Shown: one piece after another, positions 1 through 8,132 of the stretch
Numbering within the stretch: the stretch's first letter is position 1
Layout of the letters: each line of letters begins with the position of its first letter
Program-made: the position numbers and the translations under genes
The notes under the pieces: model-generated
Databases searched by the model: none
Told to the model about the DNA's origin: nothing
What the model saw: the letters and a program-made list of their open reading frames with translations, nothing else
Source: Gemmatimonadota bacterium
GTDB taxonomy: Bacteria; Latescibacterota; UBA2968; UBA8231
Assembly: GCA_018673255.1 (NCBI GenBank)
Contig: JABHDC010000249.1
Span: 1-64,000 of the forward strand
Length of the DNA stretch: 64,000 nt
Direction: 5' to 3'

Positions 1-2
1 GG

Positions 3-300
<298 letters not shown>

Positions 301-335
301 AGCCGAGAAGCTCCCCGGCGTCGTCTACCTCTGAA

Positions 336-2819
336 TCAGTCATCCGTCTTCCCTCCCGACCATGTCGGTGCCTGGTGATCTTCGATGAAGTTTGCTGGCA
401 GCATGGGCATGGCTCTGCCATTGTATCGGGTGTGGAAGTCGATCCATGACTGCAGGGCCCCAAGGCGGCCTGCCGGGGTGTCGTTCTGGCCGAATCGTGC
501 CATCAATCCAAAGAGTCCCGCACTGCGGGATGAGAACCATCTCTGCGTCGGCACCTCCAGGATCTGCACTTCTTCATCGGCACCGATGGCGGCGCGTTCC
601 CTGGCTACATCGATCGCCGTCATCAGCGTGCCGATCGTATCGGCCAGGCCATTCTTCACCGCCGCAGGGCCGCTCCAGACCCGTCCACGAGCGATGCTGT
701 CCACGTAGGTGATCGTCTGTCCTCGTGTTTTGGCGACACGGCCGACGAATTGTTCATACATCGAGGTGATCGTCGCATCGACCCGCGCCGCTTCATCGGA
801 TCGCAGGGGGCGATCCGGCAAGGTCGTACCAACGAAGGGTAGGGGGAGTCCAAAGCCGAGGTCAGCATGGTCACCGACCTGCACGTGATCAGTTGCCACG
901 CCGAGACGTTCCTTCAGTCCATCGTCGTACATCCAGCCACCGATGACACCGATACTGCCGGTGATTGTGTGTGGTGAGGTGACGATGGCATCCGCCTCCA
1001 TCGAGATCCAGTAACCGCCTGAGGCGGCGACGCGTCCGTGTGAGACCACGACCGGCTTGTGCTCGGAGATCTCCGCGATGGCTTCGGCAACCCAGTCGGA
1101 GGCCAGTGCGTCACCGCCCGGTGAATCGACGCGCAGCACGACGGCGTCCACGCCGTCATCGGTTGCCAACTGACGTAGTTCACGGGTCAGTGTCCGAGCC
1201 CGGATTCCGGTGTCCAGATCGCAGACGCCCAAGGCATAGGCGATGGCGATCGTCGGCCGGCGCCCCCATGTGGTATCCACGGGGCGTGCCAGGCGCCAGC
1301 GATCGATCCCGCCATGCGCTCCCTCCGCCTCCAGGATCTCTTCTACAGCTGACCAGCGGCCCAGCGTGTCCACGAGACCCTCCTGCAGGGCCTCGTCCGC
1401 TGTGAGGATCCCTGGTCCATCGACGAGGTAGTCGAAGGTCTCACTCGACATATTCCGCGCATGCGTGATATCGTGTCGCATGTCGGCATAGGCGTCGTCG
1501 AGCAGGGCCAGCAACTGCTCTCGATCGGCCTCGGACAGATCCTGACGGCGGAAGGTCTCGAAGGCGGACTTGAATTCTCCCGTCCGCCACTCCTGCGTGC
1601 CGATGCCGATCTTCTCGAGGGCATCGGCGAGGTAGACACGACCGGCCACGAGCCCCTCGAGGCCCACCAGACCATAGGGATCCAGTACGACTCGATCAGC
1701 CGCCGAGGCCAGATGATATCGCCGCAGATCGGCACGGTGGATGTAGACGACGACAAAATGACCCTCCGCGCGCAGGTCGAGTAGTTGCTGGCGCAGTTCC
1801 CACGAAAGGGCGGGATCGATCTGCAGTCCTGTCAGATCGATGGCAACACCCATGACCCGCGGATCCTCTTTGACATGCTCAAGGTCGAGCAGCAACTGCA
1901 GATGGGAATCACTTTCGTCGAGAACGCGGAATGTGCGGTGGCGTACAGGGCGCGTCAGCGGCAGGTCGAGGTAGGCGGGCTTGCGATAACGTGTCAGTGC
2001 GTCGCCGCGATGGGGCCCGAGTCGCAGCGCAAAGGATCGTCTGGTGCCCGCTCTCTTGCCGCGATCTCGTGCCTGCGACTCAATACCGCCAGGACCAAAT
2101 TGTGCCCGGATACCGAGGCTGATGCTCCGCCCATCGAGGAATCGGCTGCTCACATACAGGCCCTCGGCCACCCGGGCATCCACGCCGAGGCTCCAGAATC
2201 GTTCGGCCCCGGCGGCAGCGCTGGATCGGACCCCCTCGGCAAACAACGTCAGTTGGTCCGTCTTCCAGGGGCGGTAACCGATGTCACCAGCCAATTCCCG
2301 CTGGTCGCCATCGCCCTGGGTCCAGGTCGAGGCGAGCGACCAGCGGGGACCGGGACGGGCGATCAGGCCTGCGACCCAGACCGGATTTGGCTCCTGTGGG
2401 GCCCCCCGGGACCAGCCGCGGCCGATACCGAAGGCGAACTCCTCATTACCCAGGCCGAGCCCGAGTCGGATCTCAGAGAGGTCGGACAGGCCGGGCCGCT
2501 GCTGGTGCAGAACCCCGATGCCAAGATGGGGGACGGCACCGAACCAGCCCCCGTCGGCGTGGATGGTGCGATTGTCAGCACCCGACGAGAAGATGATGCT
2601 CGATTCGGGTGCAGGCAGTAGACTCAGGGCGGCAGGATTGACGAAACCCGCGAATCCACCGGCGTCGATTCCGGGTGGCGTCAGCAGAAATTGCGTACGA
2701 TCAGCATAGGATGTGAACTGCGCTGAGGCGCTGGTTCCGAGCCACCCCAGGATCAGCAGGGCAAGGCAAAGATTGCCAGCCAGACTGCGGCAGACGAGGT
2801 TTCTGGACACTGGCATCAT
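336..2819 (-). CDS. sppA: Signal peptide peptidase SppA (S49 protease) with N-terminal barrel-like domain
   Basis: Residues count from the first of two ATGs at 2819, chosen because it starts a good signal peptide (cleavage near ASAQ); an open frame continues upstream to 2933 but lacks a start with a clear Shine-Dalgarno site. Residues ~25-250 have the FVNPA motif and alternating strands of PorV/UPF0164-like outer-membrane proteins. Then come two tandem S49 domains, as in the 67-kDa SppA class. The catalytic lysine is in 'GEFKSAFE' (about 417) and the nucleophile serine in 'AASGGYW' (about 600), with 'DSPGG' before it. The family degrades cleaved signal peptides in the membrane. The barrel-like N-terminus is not part of standard SppA. 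The gene is divergent from the zinc-ribbon gene. Confidence 0.85.
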   Translation of the reverse strand: MMPVSRNLVCRSLAGNLCLALLILGWLGTSASAQFTSYADRTQFLLTPPGIDAGGFAGFVNPAALSLLPAPESSIIFSSGADNRTIHADGGWFGAVPHLGIGVLHQQRPGLSDLSEIRLGLGLGNEEFAFGIGRGWSRGAPQEPNPVWVAGLIARPGPRWSLASTWTQGDGDQRELAGDIGYRPWKTDQLTLFAEGVRSSAAAGAERFWSLGVDARVAEGLYVSSRFLDGRSISLGIRAQFGPGGIESQARDRGKRAGTRRSFALRLGPHRGDALTRYRKPAYLDLPLTRPVRHRTFRVLDESDSHLQLLLDLEHVKEDPRVMGVAIDLTGLQIDPALSWELRQQLLDLRAEGHFVVVYIHRADLRRYHLASAADRVVLDPYGLVGLEGLVAGRVYLADALEKIGIGTQEWRTGEFKSAFETFRRQDLSEADREQLLALLDDAYADMRHDITHARNMSSETFDYLVDGPGILTADEALQEGLVDTLGRWSAVEEILEAEGAHGGIDRWRLARPVDTTWGRRPTIAIAYALGVCDLDTGIRARTLTRELRQLATDDGVDAVVLRVDSPGGDALASDWVAEAIAEISEHKPVVVSHGRVAASGGYWISMEADAIVTSPHTITGSIGVIGGWMYDDGLKERLGVATDHVQVGDHADLGFGLPLPFVGTTLPDRPLRSDEAARVDATITSMYEQFVGRVAKTRGQTITYVDSIARGRVWSGPAAVKNGLADTIGTLMTAIDVARERAAIGADEEVQILEVPTQRWFSSRSAGLFGLMARFGQNDTPAGRLGALQSWIDFHTRYNGRAMPMLPANFIEDHQAPTWSGGKTDD

Positions 2820-2847
2820 CTCAGATTCGTGACATGAGGCAGATAAG

Positions 2848-3234
2848 GTGGAAACCGTCCCAAGATTACCCGATGAGCACCTGGCCAAGGCGCGGGAATT
2901 TGCTACAGCGCAACGCAATGGCAAGAAATGCAAGTTGTGCTACAGCCGCGGCTATCAGGGCACTGACCAGAACAACATGCTCGTATTGTGCCCGAAGTGT
3001 GTCGACGTCGAAGCCGTGGGCAAGCAATGGCGGGAATATGTGAGTGCGACGCCTGAGCTGGCTGAGTTGTATGGCGACTACTTCGATGAAGAGGAAATCG
3101 ACGAAGACGAGGCACCCGTCGAAACCAAACATCGGCCGGAAGCCAAACACCGGCCGGAGGCAAGACAGCGTGGCGGTTCCAAACGACCGGATGTTCAGCG
3201 GACCGAGGTCCACCGACGGGCCGACGGAACCTGA
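2848..3234 (+). CDS. Small zinc-ribbon protein with charged tail
   Basis: A 128-residue protein starting with GTG, divergent from sppA with a 28-bp gap. Residues 27-52 hold two CxxC pairs ('CKLC' and 'CPKC') about 20 residues apart, which would bind one zinc as a ribbon. The last 50 residues are acidic and then basic, with a short direct repeat of 'KHRPEA'. I do not recognise a named family. A nucleic-acid or protein-binding role is plausible from the zinc ribbon but unproven. Its end lies 6 bp from the stop of the convergent yciO-like gene, so the two share essentially no terminator space. Confidence 0.65.
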   Translation: METVPRLPDEHLAKAREFATAQRNGKKCKLCYSRGYQGTDQNNMLVLCPKCVDVEAVGKQWREYVSATPELAELYGDYFDEEEIDEDEAPVETKHRPEAKHRPEARQRGGSKRPDVQRTEVHRRADGT

Positions 3235-3240
3235 GACGAC

Positions 3241-3864
3241 TCACGCATCCTCGATGAAGGCCGAAATGTCACCTTTGCCCTGTCGCAAGACCTGAATCTC
3301 ATCATCGATCAGTGAGACGACAGTCGATGGCTGCACGGGCAGGATGCCACACTCCAGGATCAGGTCGACCTGGGGGCCCAGTTCACTCTCCAGTTCGACG
3401 GGATCGGTGAGGACATCCTCTGCGGATCGATTGGCGCTTGTGCTCAAGAGGGGGTGGCCCAGTTCGCTGACGATGGCCCTGCTGACCGGGTGATCAGGTA
3501 TGCGTACGCCCACCGTCCGTTGCTTGGAGCGCAAGACGCGCGGTGTTTCTTTCGTCGCGGGCAGAATGAATGTGAAGGGGCCAGGCAGCAGTCGTTGCAG
3601 CAGGCGGAAGGCGAATTTGCTCACGTGGGCGTAGGTGCTGATGTCGGCCACATCGGCGCAGACAAATGACATCGGCTTCTTCGCATCACGACCCTTGAGC
3701 CGCTGGATTCGCTCGATGGCCGCCTTGTTGGTGATGTCGCAACCAAGGCCATAGACCGTGTCCGTGGGATAGACGATCACCCCACCGGTCTTGAGGGTTT
3801 CGACGGCGCGATGAATCAGCCGGCCTCGAAGGTGCTCTGGATCGACGGTAAGCATGCTACCCAT
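3241..3864 (-). CDS. Sua5/YciO/YrdC-family protein, YciO type
   Basis: A 207-residue single YrdC domain. The family binds RNA/ATP, and TsaC/Sua5 members make threonylcarbamoyl-AMP for the t6A37 tRNA modification. Visible features are 'GGVIVYPTDTVYGLGCD', 'KPMSFVC', 'PGPFTFILPATKETPRVLR', 'TVGVRIP' and 'LLSTSAN'. The 'STYAHVSKFAFRLL' stretch and the 'FTFIL..TKE.PR' block resemble E. coli YciO more than TsaC, so t6A activity should not be assumed. The ATG at 3864 was chosen, 5 bp after the creatininase-family stop, giving a two-gene operon; a second in-frame ATG lies at 3855. Confidence 0.85.
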   Translation of the reverse strand: MGSMLTVDPEHLRGRLIHRAVETLKTGGVIVYPTDTVYGLGCDITNKAAIERIQRLKGRDAKKPMSFVCADVADISTYAHVSKFAFRLLQRLLPGPFTFILPATKETPRVLRSKQRTVGVRIPDHPVSRAIVSELGHPLLSTSANRSAEDVLTDPVELESELGPQVDLILECGILPVQPSTVVSLIDDEIQVLRQGKGDISAFIEDA

Positions 3865-3869
3865 AGGAT

Positions 3870-4598
3870 TCAGGCCTTGCCGCCGAGACGGTCGACCCAG
3901 GCCGATACGACGGCGTCTACCATCGCCTGGCCGTGTTCGACATTCGCCGTCCAGCTGCTTTTCTCTTCGTTTCTGTGACAGTACCATGGCGCGCTATCGT
4001 CCAGGCGCGACTGATCAACCAGTTCCGGACGGGTCGCCATGAGGAAGGATGTCTCGTTGTAGCCGGCATGGTCGCCACTGGCAGGTGGTGAGGCAGCTGG
4101 AAGGATCATCGGCGCCACTTGAATACGTCCCCAGGCGGCTTCATCCTTCAGCTTCTCGTCTGCCCACCAGCCACGGGGGAATCCACCGTCGAGCATCCCT
4201 TGGAATGAGAGTTCAGCAGCGGCTTTCTTGAAGGCCAGGGCAAGAGGTGCATCCATGCCCTGATGCATGATGATGACGACGATCTGCTGGAAGCCCATTT
4301 CAAGGAAGTTGCGCAGGACCGATTTCACCAGACCACCAAAGGCGTCGTAGTCGGGATCGATGGTGCCGTCTTCCGGCCCACCCAGGGCGTAGCCGGTCGG
4401 ACCATAGTCGAAAGAAGGGGCGATGATGACGTCCATCTGCTCGGCGATCCGCGCGCAGATCTCTTCGACGATAATCGTGTCGTGTCCAATGGCCATGTGT
4501 GGCCCGTGGGTCTCGACACATCCAGCCGGGACCAGCAGGGGCTGACCGGCTTTCACGGCATGGCGCAATTGGTCAGGCCGCACATGTTTCAGTTGCAT
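3870..4598 (-). CDS. Creatininase-family amidohydrolase
   Basis: A 242-residue protein of the creatininase/creatinine amidohydrolase family: metal-dependent cytoplasmic hydrolases of cyclic amides and, in some members, formamides such as FAPy. The hallmark 'PAGCVETHGPHMAIGHDT' near residue 25 supplies Glu, His and Asp metal ligands. 'IIMHQGMDAP' replaces the usual NGHGGN segment, and 'HAGYNETS' supplies a late glutamate. The replaced NGHGGN makes the substrate uncertain. The start is fixed by a strong GAGGAG 8 bp before ATG. It is followed at once by the YciO-type gene and is divergent from selB. Confidence 0.85.
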   Translation of the reverse strand: MQLKHVRPDQLRHAVKAGQPLLVPAGCVETHGPHMAIGHDTIIVEEICARIAEQMDVIIAPSFDYGPTGYALGGPEDGTIDPDYDAFGGLVKSVLRNFLEMGFQQIVVIIMHQGMDAPLALAFKKAAAELSFQGMLDGGFPRGWWADEKLKDEAAWGRIQVAPMILPAASPPASGDHAGYNETSFLMATRPELVDQSRLDDSAPWYCHRNEEKSSWTANVEHGQAMVDAVVSAWVDRLGGKA

Positions 4599-4702
4599 AG
4601 GGCTTCTCCTCAACTCGGGATCGAACAATATAGCGTCGGGCTCCCGTCGGCGGAACGGCTGAGGGAAACCGAGAACCCGCGGGAATCGAAACGAGCATCG
4701 TA

Positions 4703-6601
4703 TTGGCACACACCGTCATCGGCACGGCCGGACATATCGACCACGGCAAGACGCAGCTGGTCCGCGCACTGACCGGGATCGACACCGATCGAACCCGCGA
4801 GGAACGTGAACGCGGAATCACGATAGAACTAGGTTTTGCCCACTTCGATGCGAACACGACCATCATCGACGTTCCGGGTCATGAACGTTTTGTGAAGACG
4901 ATGGTCGCCGGCGTCAGCACGATCGATGTGGCGCTGCTGGTGATCGCCGCTGATGATGGCGTGATGCCGCAGACGCGCGAGCATCTCGATGTCCTGCAGA
5001 TCCTTGGCGTCGAACGAGGGATTGTTGCCCTCAACAAGGTCGATCTCGTCGACGATGAGTGGCTGGATCTCGTCGAGGATGATATCCGCGGATCTCTGCA
5101 GGGAACATTCCTCGAGTCGGCCCCGATCCGGCGTGTTTCGGCGCTGAAAGACGTAGGGATCGACGAACTCTCCACCGACCTGCGGTCGATGCTCGCCGAA
5201 GTGAGCGAACGATCTTCAGTGGCCCGACCATTCCGGCTACCCGTGGATCGCGCCTTCTCGGTGCACGGCTTTGGTGTGGTTGCCACCGGTACGGCGATCT
5301 GTGGTCAACTGCAGATCGGCGATGAGGTAGAGCAACTGCCGGACGGTCGGCGTCTGCGTGTTCGCGGACTGCAGTGCCACGGCGAAGATGTGAAGGTCAT
5401 CGAAGCGGGTGCGCGTACGGCGATCAATCTGGCCGGCGCCAATGGAGATCAGGTCCTGCGCGGCGACACACTGGCCGTGCCCGGCTCGCTCCGGGCCACA
5501 TCGATGCTCGACGTGGATCTGCGGCTGCTGGCGTCGGCGCCGAAAGCCGTCGAGCAGCGTACCCGGATTCGACTCCACATCGGTACTGTGGAAGTCCTGG
5601 GACGGGTCGTCCTTCTCCAGGCCGAACCACTGATCGCAGGTGAACGCGCGATGGCACAGATCCGGCTGGAGAAGCCCGTCGTGGCGGCGCACGGTGATCG
5701 CTTCGTCGTCCGCCGTTACTCCCCGGCCGTCACGATCGGCGGTGGTGTCGTGCTGGATCCACAGCCACAGAAGCACCGCGAGGGCGAGTCGGCCGCCGAT
5801 GTGGCCCTCGCAGAACTGGTTGAGATCGACCTACATGTCGCGCTGGGTACCTGGACCAGGCACAGAGGACGACAGGCCCCGACGCGGGATGATGCATCTG
5901 CCGCATTTGGTCTGAGCCGTGACCAACTTCAGGCCGTCTCAGACGAGAGTGGTGAGGTTATCTCTTTCGACTCGCGCGGACATCAGCATCTCGTATCTCG
6001 CAGCCTCTGGGAGAGTGAGGTGGCGACGATGGTCGATACACTCGACCGATTCCACCGGGCTGCGCCGCAGGAGGCCGGCATGCCTCGACCTGAGCTGGCA
6101 CGGGTGCGCAGTGCTCGTGTCGACGAGCCGCTCTTCATGGCGCTGGTGACACACCTGGAGAAGGACGGGCAGATCTCCCTCGAGGGCGTCGCGATCCGTC
6201 TCGCCAGCCACGAGGTCAGCCTCACAGCTGACGATGACGCGCTGGCTACCCGCCTGACCGAAGCGATCGAGAGTGCGGGCTGGTCACAGCCGCCGGATGC
6301 GGACGGACTGGCTGCCCTGTTGGCCGCAGATGCGGCCCGGATTCGCAGTCTCCTGCATGCGATGGAGAGGCTGGATCGAGTGGTCTTCCTGGATGAGCAT
6401 CTGTTTCTCACCAGCGCACAGATGGCAGACAGTCGCAGGCAACTGGAAGCACATCTGACGGCCGAGGGAGAGGTCAGCGTCTCTGACTACCGCAAGCTGC
6501 TCGGTACGAATCGCCGCTATGCCCTGGCCCTGCTGAATCACTTCGATGCGGCAGGGGTGACCGACCGGGACAGCGCCGGGGTTCGAACCCGCCGGCAGTG
6601 A
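4703..6601 (+). CDS. selB: Selenocysteine-specific elongation factor SelB
   Basis: A 632-residue GTPase that brings Sec-tRNA to UGA codons next to a SECIS element. The P-loop 'GHIDHGKT' is at residues 10-17, switch II 'DVPGHERF' near 57, and 'NKVD' near 112. EF-Tu-like beta-barrel domains follow, then a C-terminal half with the winged-helix repeats that read SECIS RNA ('LLGTNRRYALALLNHFD' near the end is typical). Translation appears to begin at TTG, because the P-loop lies only 10 residues in and no ATG is in frame upstream. selA, selC and selD are not in the window, so they must be elsewhere if the pathway works. Confidence 0.93.
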   Translation: MAHTVIGTAGHIDHGKTQLVRALTGIDTDRTREERERGITIELGFAHFDANTTIIDVPGHERFVKTMVAGVSTIDVALLVIAADDGVMPQTREHLDVLQILGVERGIVALNKVDLVDDEWLDLVEDDIRGSLQGTFLESAPIRRVSALKDVGIDELSTDLRSMLAEVSERSSVARPFRLPVDRAFSVHGFGVVATGTAICGQLQIGDEVEQLPDGRRLRVRGLQCHGEDVKVIEAGARTAINLAGANGDQVLRGDTLAVPGSLRATSMLDVDLRLLASAPKAVEQRTRIRLHIGTVEVLGRVVLLQAEPLIAGERAMAQIRLEKPVVAAHGDRFVVRRYSPAVTIGGGVVLDPQPQKHREGESAADVALAELVEIDLHVALGTWTRHRGRQAPTRDDASAAFGLSRDQLQAVSDESGEVISFDSRGHQHLVSRSLWESEVATMVDTLDRFHRAAPQEAGMPRPELARVRSARVDEPLFMALVTHLEKDGQISLEGVAIRLASHEVSLTADDDALATRLTEAIESAGWSQPPDADGLAALLAADAARIRSLLHAMERLDRVVFLDEHLFLTSAQMADSRRQLEAHLTAEGEVSVSDYRKLLGTNRRYALALLNHFDAAGVTDRDSAGVRTRRQ

Positions 6602-6617
6602 CGCTGAATAAGAAAGA

Positions 6618-6648
6618 GCGGGCCATCACCCATGAAGTGACGGCCCGC
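6618..6648 (-). terminator. Rho-independent terminator for the porin gene
   Basis: An 11-bp stem with one mismatch (GCGGGCCATCA pairing with TGACGGCCCGC) and a 9-nt loop. On the minus strand the stem is followed by CTCTTTCTTATT, so it suits the porin gene ending at 6677; it also lies 17 bp after the selB stop and may serve both directions. Confidence 0.7.
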
Positions 6649-6676
6649 CCGAGTCTCTGCTGATCTGGTCTGAATT

Positions 6677-7660
6677 CTAGAATTTGTAGTAGGCTGTGAC
6701 TCTCGCCTGGATGTTGGGATCGGGGCCATCCGGCAATTGCACGTAGAGATTTGGCATGATGTGGAGGCTCTTCTCCACGGTCCAGTCATAGCCGGCCAGG
6801 ACGAACAGGTCTGTTGTGTCCGTGTCATCGTTGCTGACCATGTCGAGACGACCAAAAACCCGATCGTCGCCCATGGGCAAGGAGCCGAAGACGGACGCAC
6901 CTGTGATGGTCTCATCTTCGCCACCCGCGCCTGCTTCGCTGTTGATGCGGATGAAGGGTTCCAGGCCGAAGCGCACGGCATCGGTCTGCAGCCCCAGGAA
7001 TACCTTGGCTGTCAGTTGGTTCTGACTTGCTGGCCTGAAGTTCATATCGGCATACACCTCGGCAACCATGGACTCGGAAGGCTTCATGGAGAGGGATGCA
7101 TAGAATTTCTTGCCATTGTCGGTCTCAGCCCGTTGTCCCGGGCCATTGGCCACCATGACGTGGTATCTGAGACCACCTGCCGCCCCCTTCAAGCCCAGGC
7201 CTACGTCGGCCGATGAGCCGATGCCATTCAGGTCCATAATCGTCTTTTCCACCGGACGATAGCCCCAGATACTTTCCGAGATACCCCACGTCGGTGTGCC
7301 TGACAGGCCGATGTACAGATCCCCGCCAAGGGCACCATTCCACTTCAAATACCCGTGCTTCACGAAGGGGACCATCTTCGGGCGTTTGTCGCCGTTGGTG
7401 TCCCCAAATCCAGCGTCGTTGGCCTCCAGGCGGAAGCGGACGTCGAAGCGTTCCGATACGGACTGGTTGTACGTCAGATAGAGACGACGGAAGCGGAATG
7501 CGTTGCGCTTCTCGGGCTCGTCGTCGGCATCATCCGCGGCAGCGACGTAGTAGTAGTCGGCATAACCCACGCCACCGATCTTCCCCGGGGTGGCGCTGGC
7601 GCGCTCCAGGGTCGCAAAGGTCAACCCGATGGCGAGGCACAGTGTGAATCTGATCAACAT
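6677..7660 (-). CDS. Outer-membrane porin, possibly phosphate-selective type
   Basis: A 327-residue protein with a signal peptide (cleavage near ASA-TPG), many alternating amphipathic strands, and a C-terminal phenylalanine, the sorting signal of outer-membrane barrels. 'FRFRRLYLTYNQSVSERFDVRFRLE' has the pattern of the first strands of OprO/OprP-like porins. Its place beside phoBR and the pst operon supports a role in phosphate-linked uptake, but specificity is inferred. The ATG at 7660 has GGAG 8 bp upstream, better than the ATG two codons earlier. A good terminator follows. Confidence 0.7.
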   Translation of the reverse strand: MLIRFTLCLAIGLTFATLERASATPGKIGGVGYADYYYVAAADDADDEPEKRNAFRFRRLYLTYNQSVSERFDVRFRLEANDAGFGDTNGDKRPKMVPFVKHGYLKWNGALGGDLYIGLSGTPTWGISESIWGYRPVEKTIMDLNGIGSSADVGLGLKGAAGGLRYHVMVANGPGQRAETDNGKKFYASLSMKPSESMVAEVYADMNFRPASQNQLTAKVFLGLQTDAVRFGLEPFIRINSEAGAGGEDETITGASVFGSLPMGDDRVFGRLDMVSNDDTDTTDLFVLAGYDWTVEKSLHIMPNLYVQLPDGPDPNIQARVTAYYKF

Positions 7661-7727
7661 CTGCATGACTCCAGACAAGGTGAGGATGTGCGAACTGATG
7701 GATTGTTATGAAAGGTGGGTGAGGTAC

Positions 7728-7745
7728 GTGTCAACGAAGTGTCGG
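7728..7745 (+). promoter_or_regulatory. Possible Pho box (weak half)
   Basis: GTGTCAA-CGAA-GTGTCGG: two 7-bp units separated by 4 bp, the spacing of PhoB sites. It lies between the divergent porin and phoB genes, 46 bp upstream of the better candidate. The match to CTGTCAT is modest, so this is tentative. Confidence 0.25.
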
Positions 7746-7790
7746 ACGAGGGGCGATGTGATGCCATTCGCGTGTCGAGGACACGCCAGG

Positions 7791-7808
7791 TTGTCACGCG
7801 ATCGTCAC
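7791..7808 (+). promoter_or_regulatory. Candidate Pho box upstream of phoB
   Basis: TTGTCAC-GCGA-TCGTCAC is a direct repeat with the 7-4-7 layout bound by PhoB, reading toward phoB. It sits 325 bp from the phoB start. The fold-back element at 7889-8054 lies between the two. The porin gene is divergent on the other side and might use the same site. Confidence 0.4.
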
Positions 7809-7888
7809 AGATCCGGGATCGAGGCGTAACCTGTGCCTGCCACTTTCAATTACGGGCGCACAGAGGTGCCATCTTCGCGATAGTCATA

Positions 7889-8054
7889 TAGTGCCCTGTT
7901 AAGGAGTAATCCTTGTATTCGTCCGCCGATCCATCCTGGCTCACCGCGTTGCGCTCCCTCGATGGGTCCCACTGACCCACATCGGTCGCGCGCCTTGTGA
8001 GCCAGGCGCCTCGACGCCCGAATTTCACAAGGCTGATTCCTTAACAGGGCACTA
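7889..8054. repeat. Fold-back element copy A
   Basis: A 166-bp element whose ends are a perfect 17-bp inverted repeat (TAGTGCCCTGTTAAGGA and its complement), with partial pairing continuing inward. A mid stem pairs CCTGGCTCAC (7935-7944) with GTGAGCCAGG (7997-8006). An apical stem pairs TGGGTC (7963-7968) with GACCCA (7974-7979) around CCACT. TA flanks both sides. It shares a core with copies at 33058 and 60079 while its stems differ by compensating changes. It occupies much of the 472-bp porin-phoB gap. Confidence 0.85.
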
Positions 8055-8132
8055 GGTTAAGGATTATCTGATTGTCCGCCACGGTGATCTCGTAGAACCA
8101 GACATTGGCGGCTGCCACAAGAGGGAATCCAT

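Noticed and set aside
6575..6600. A tRNA T-arm-like GGGTTCGAACCC, considered as part of a tRNA-Sec gene next to selB
   Set aside because: It lies inside the selB coding end; no acceptor, D or anticodon arms with a UCA anticodon can be drawn around it. The palindrome is likely chance.
7846..8028. Minus-strand open frame across element copy A, with similar frames in copies B and C (shared 'RNA..DGSA' peptide)
   Set aside because: The similarity follows from the shared core of the element. Stem changes are compensatory for pairing rather than for protein sequence, and the frames have no consistent start or ribosome site.
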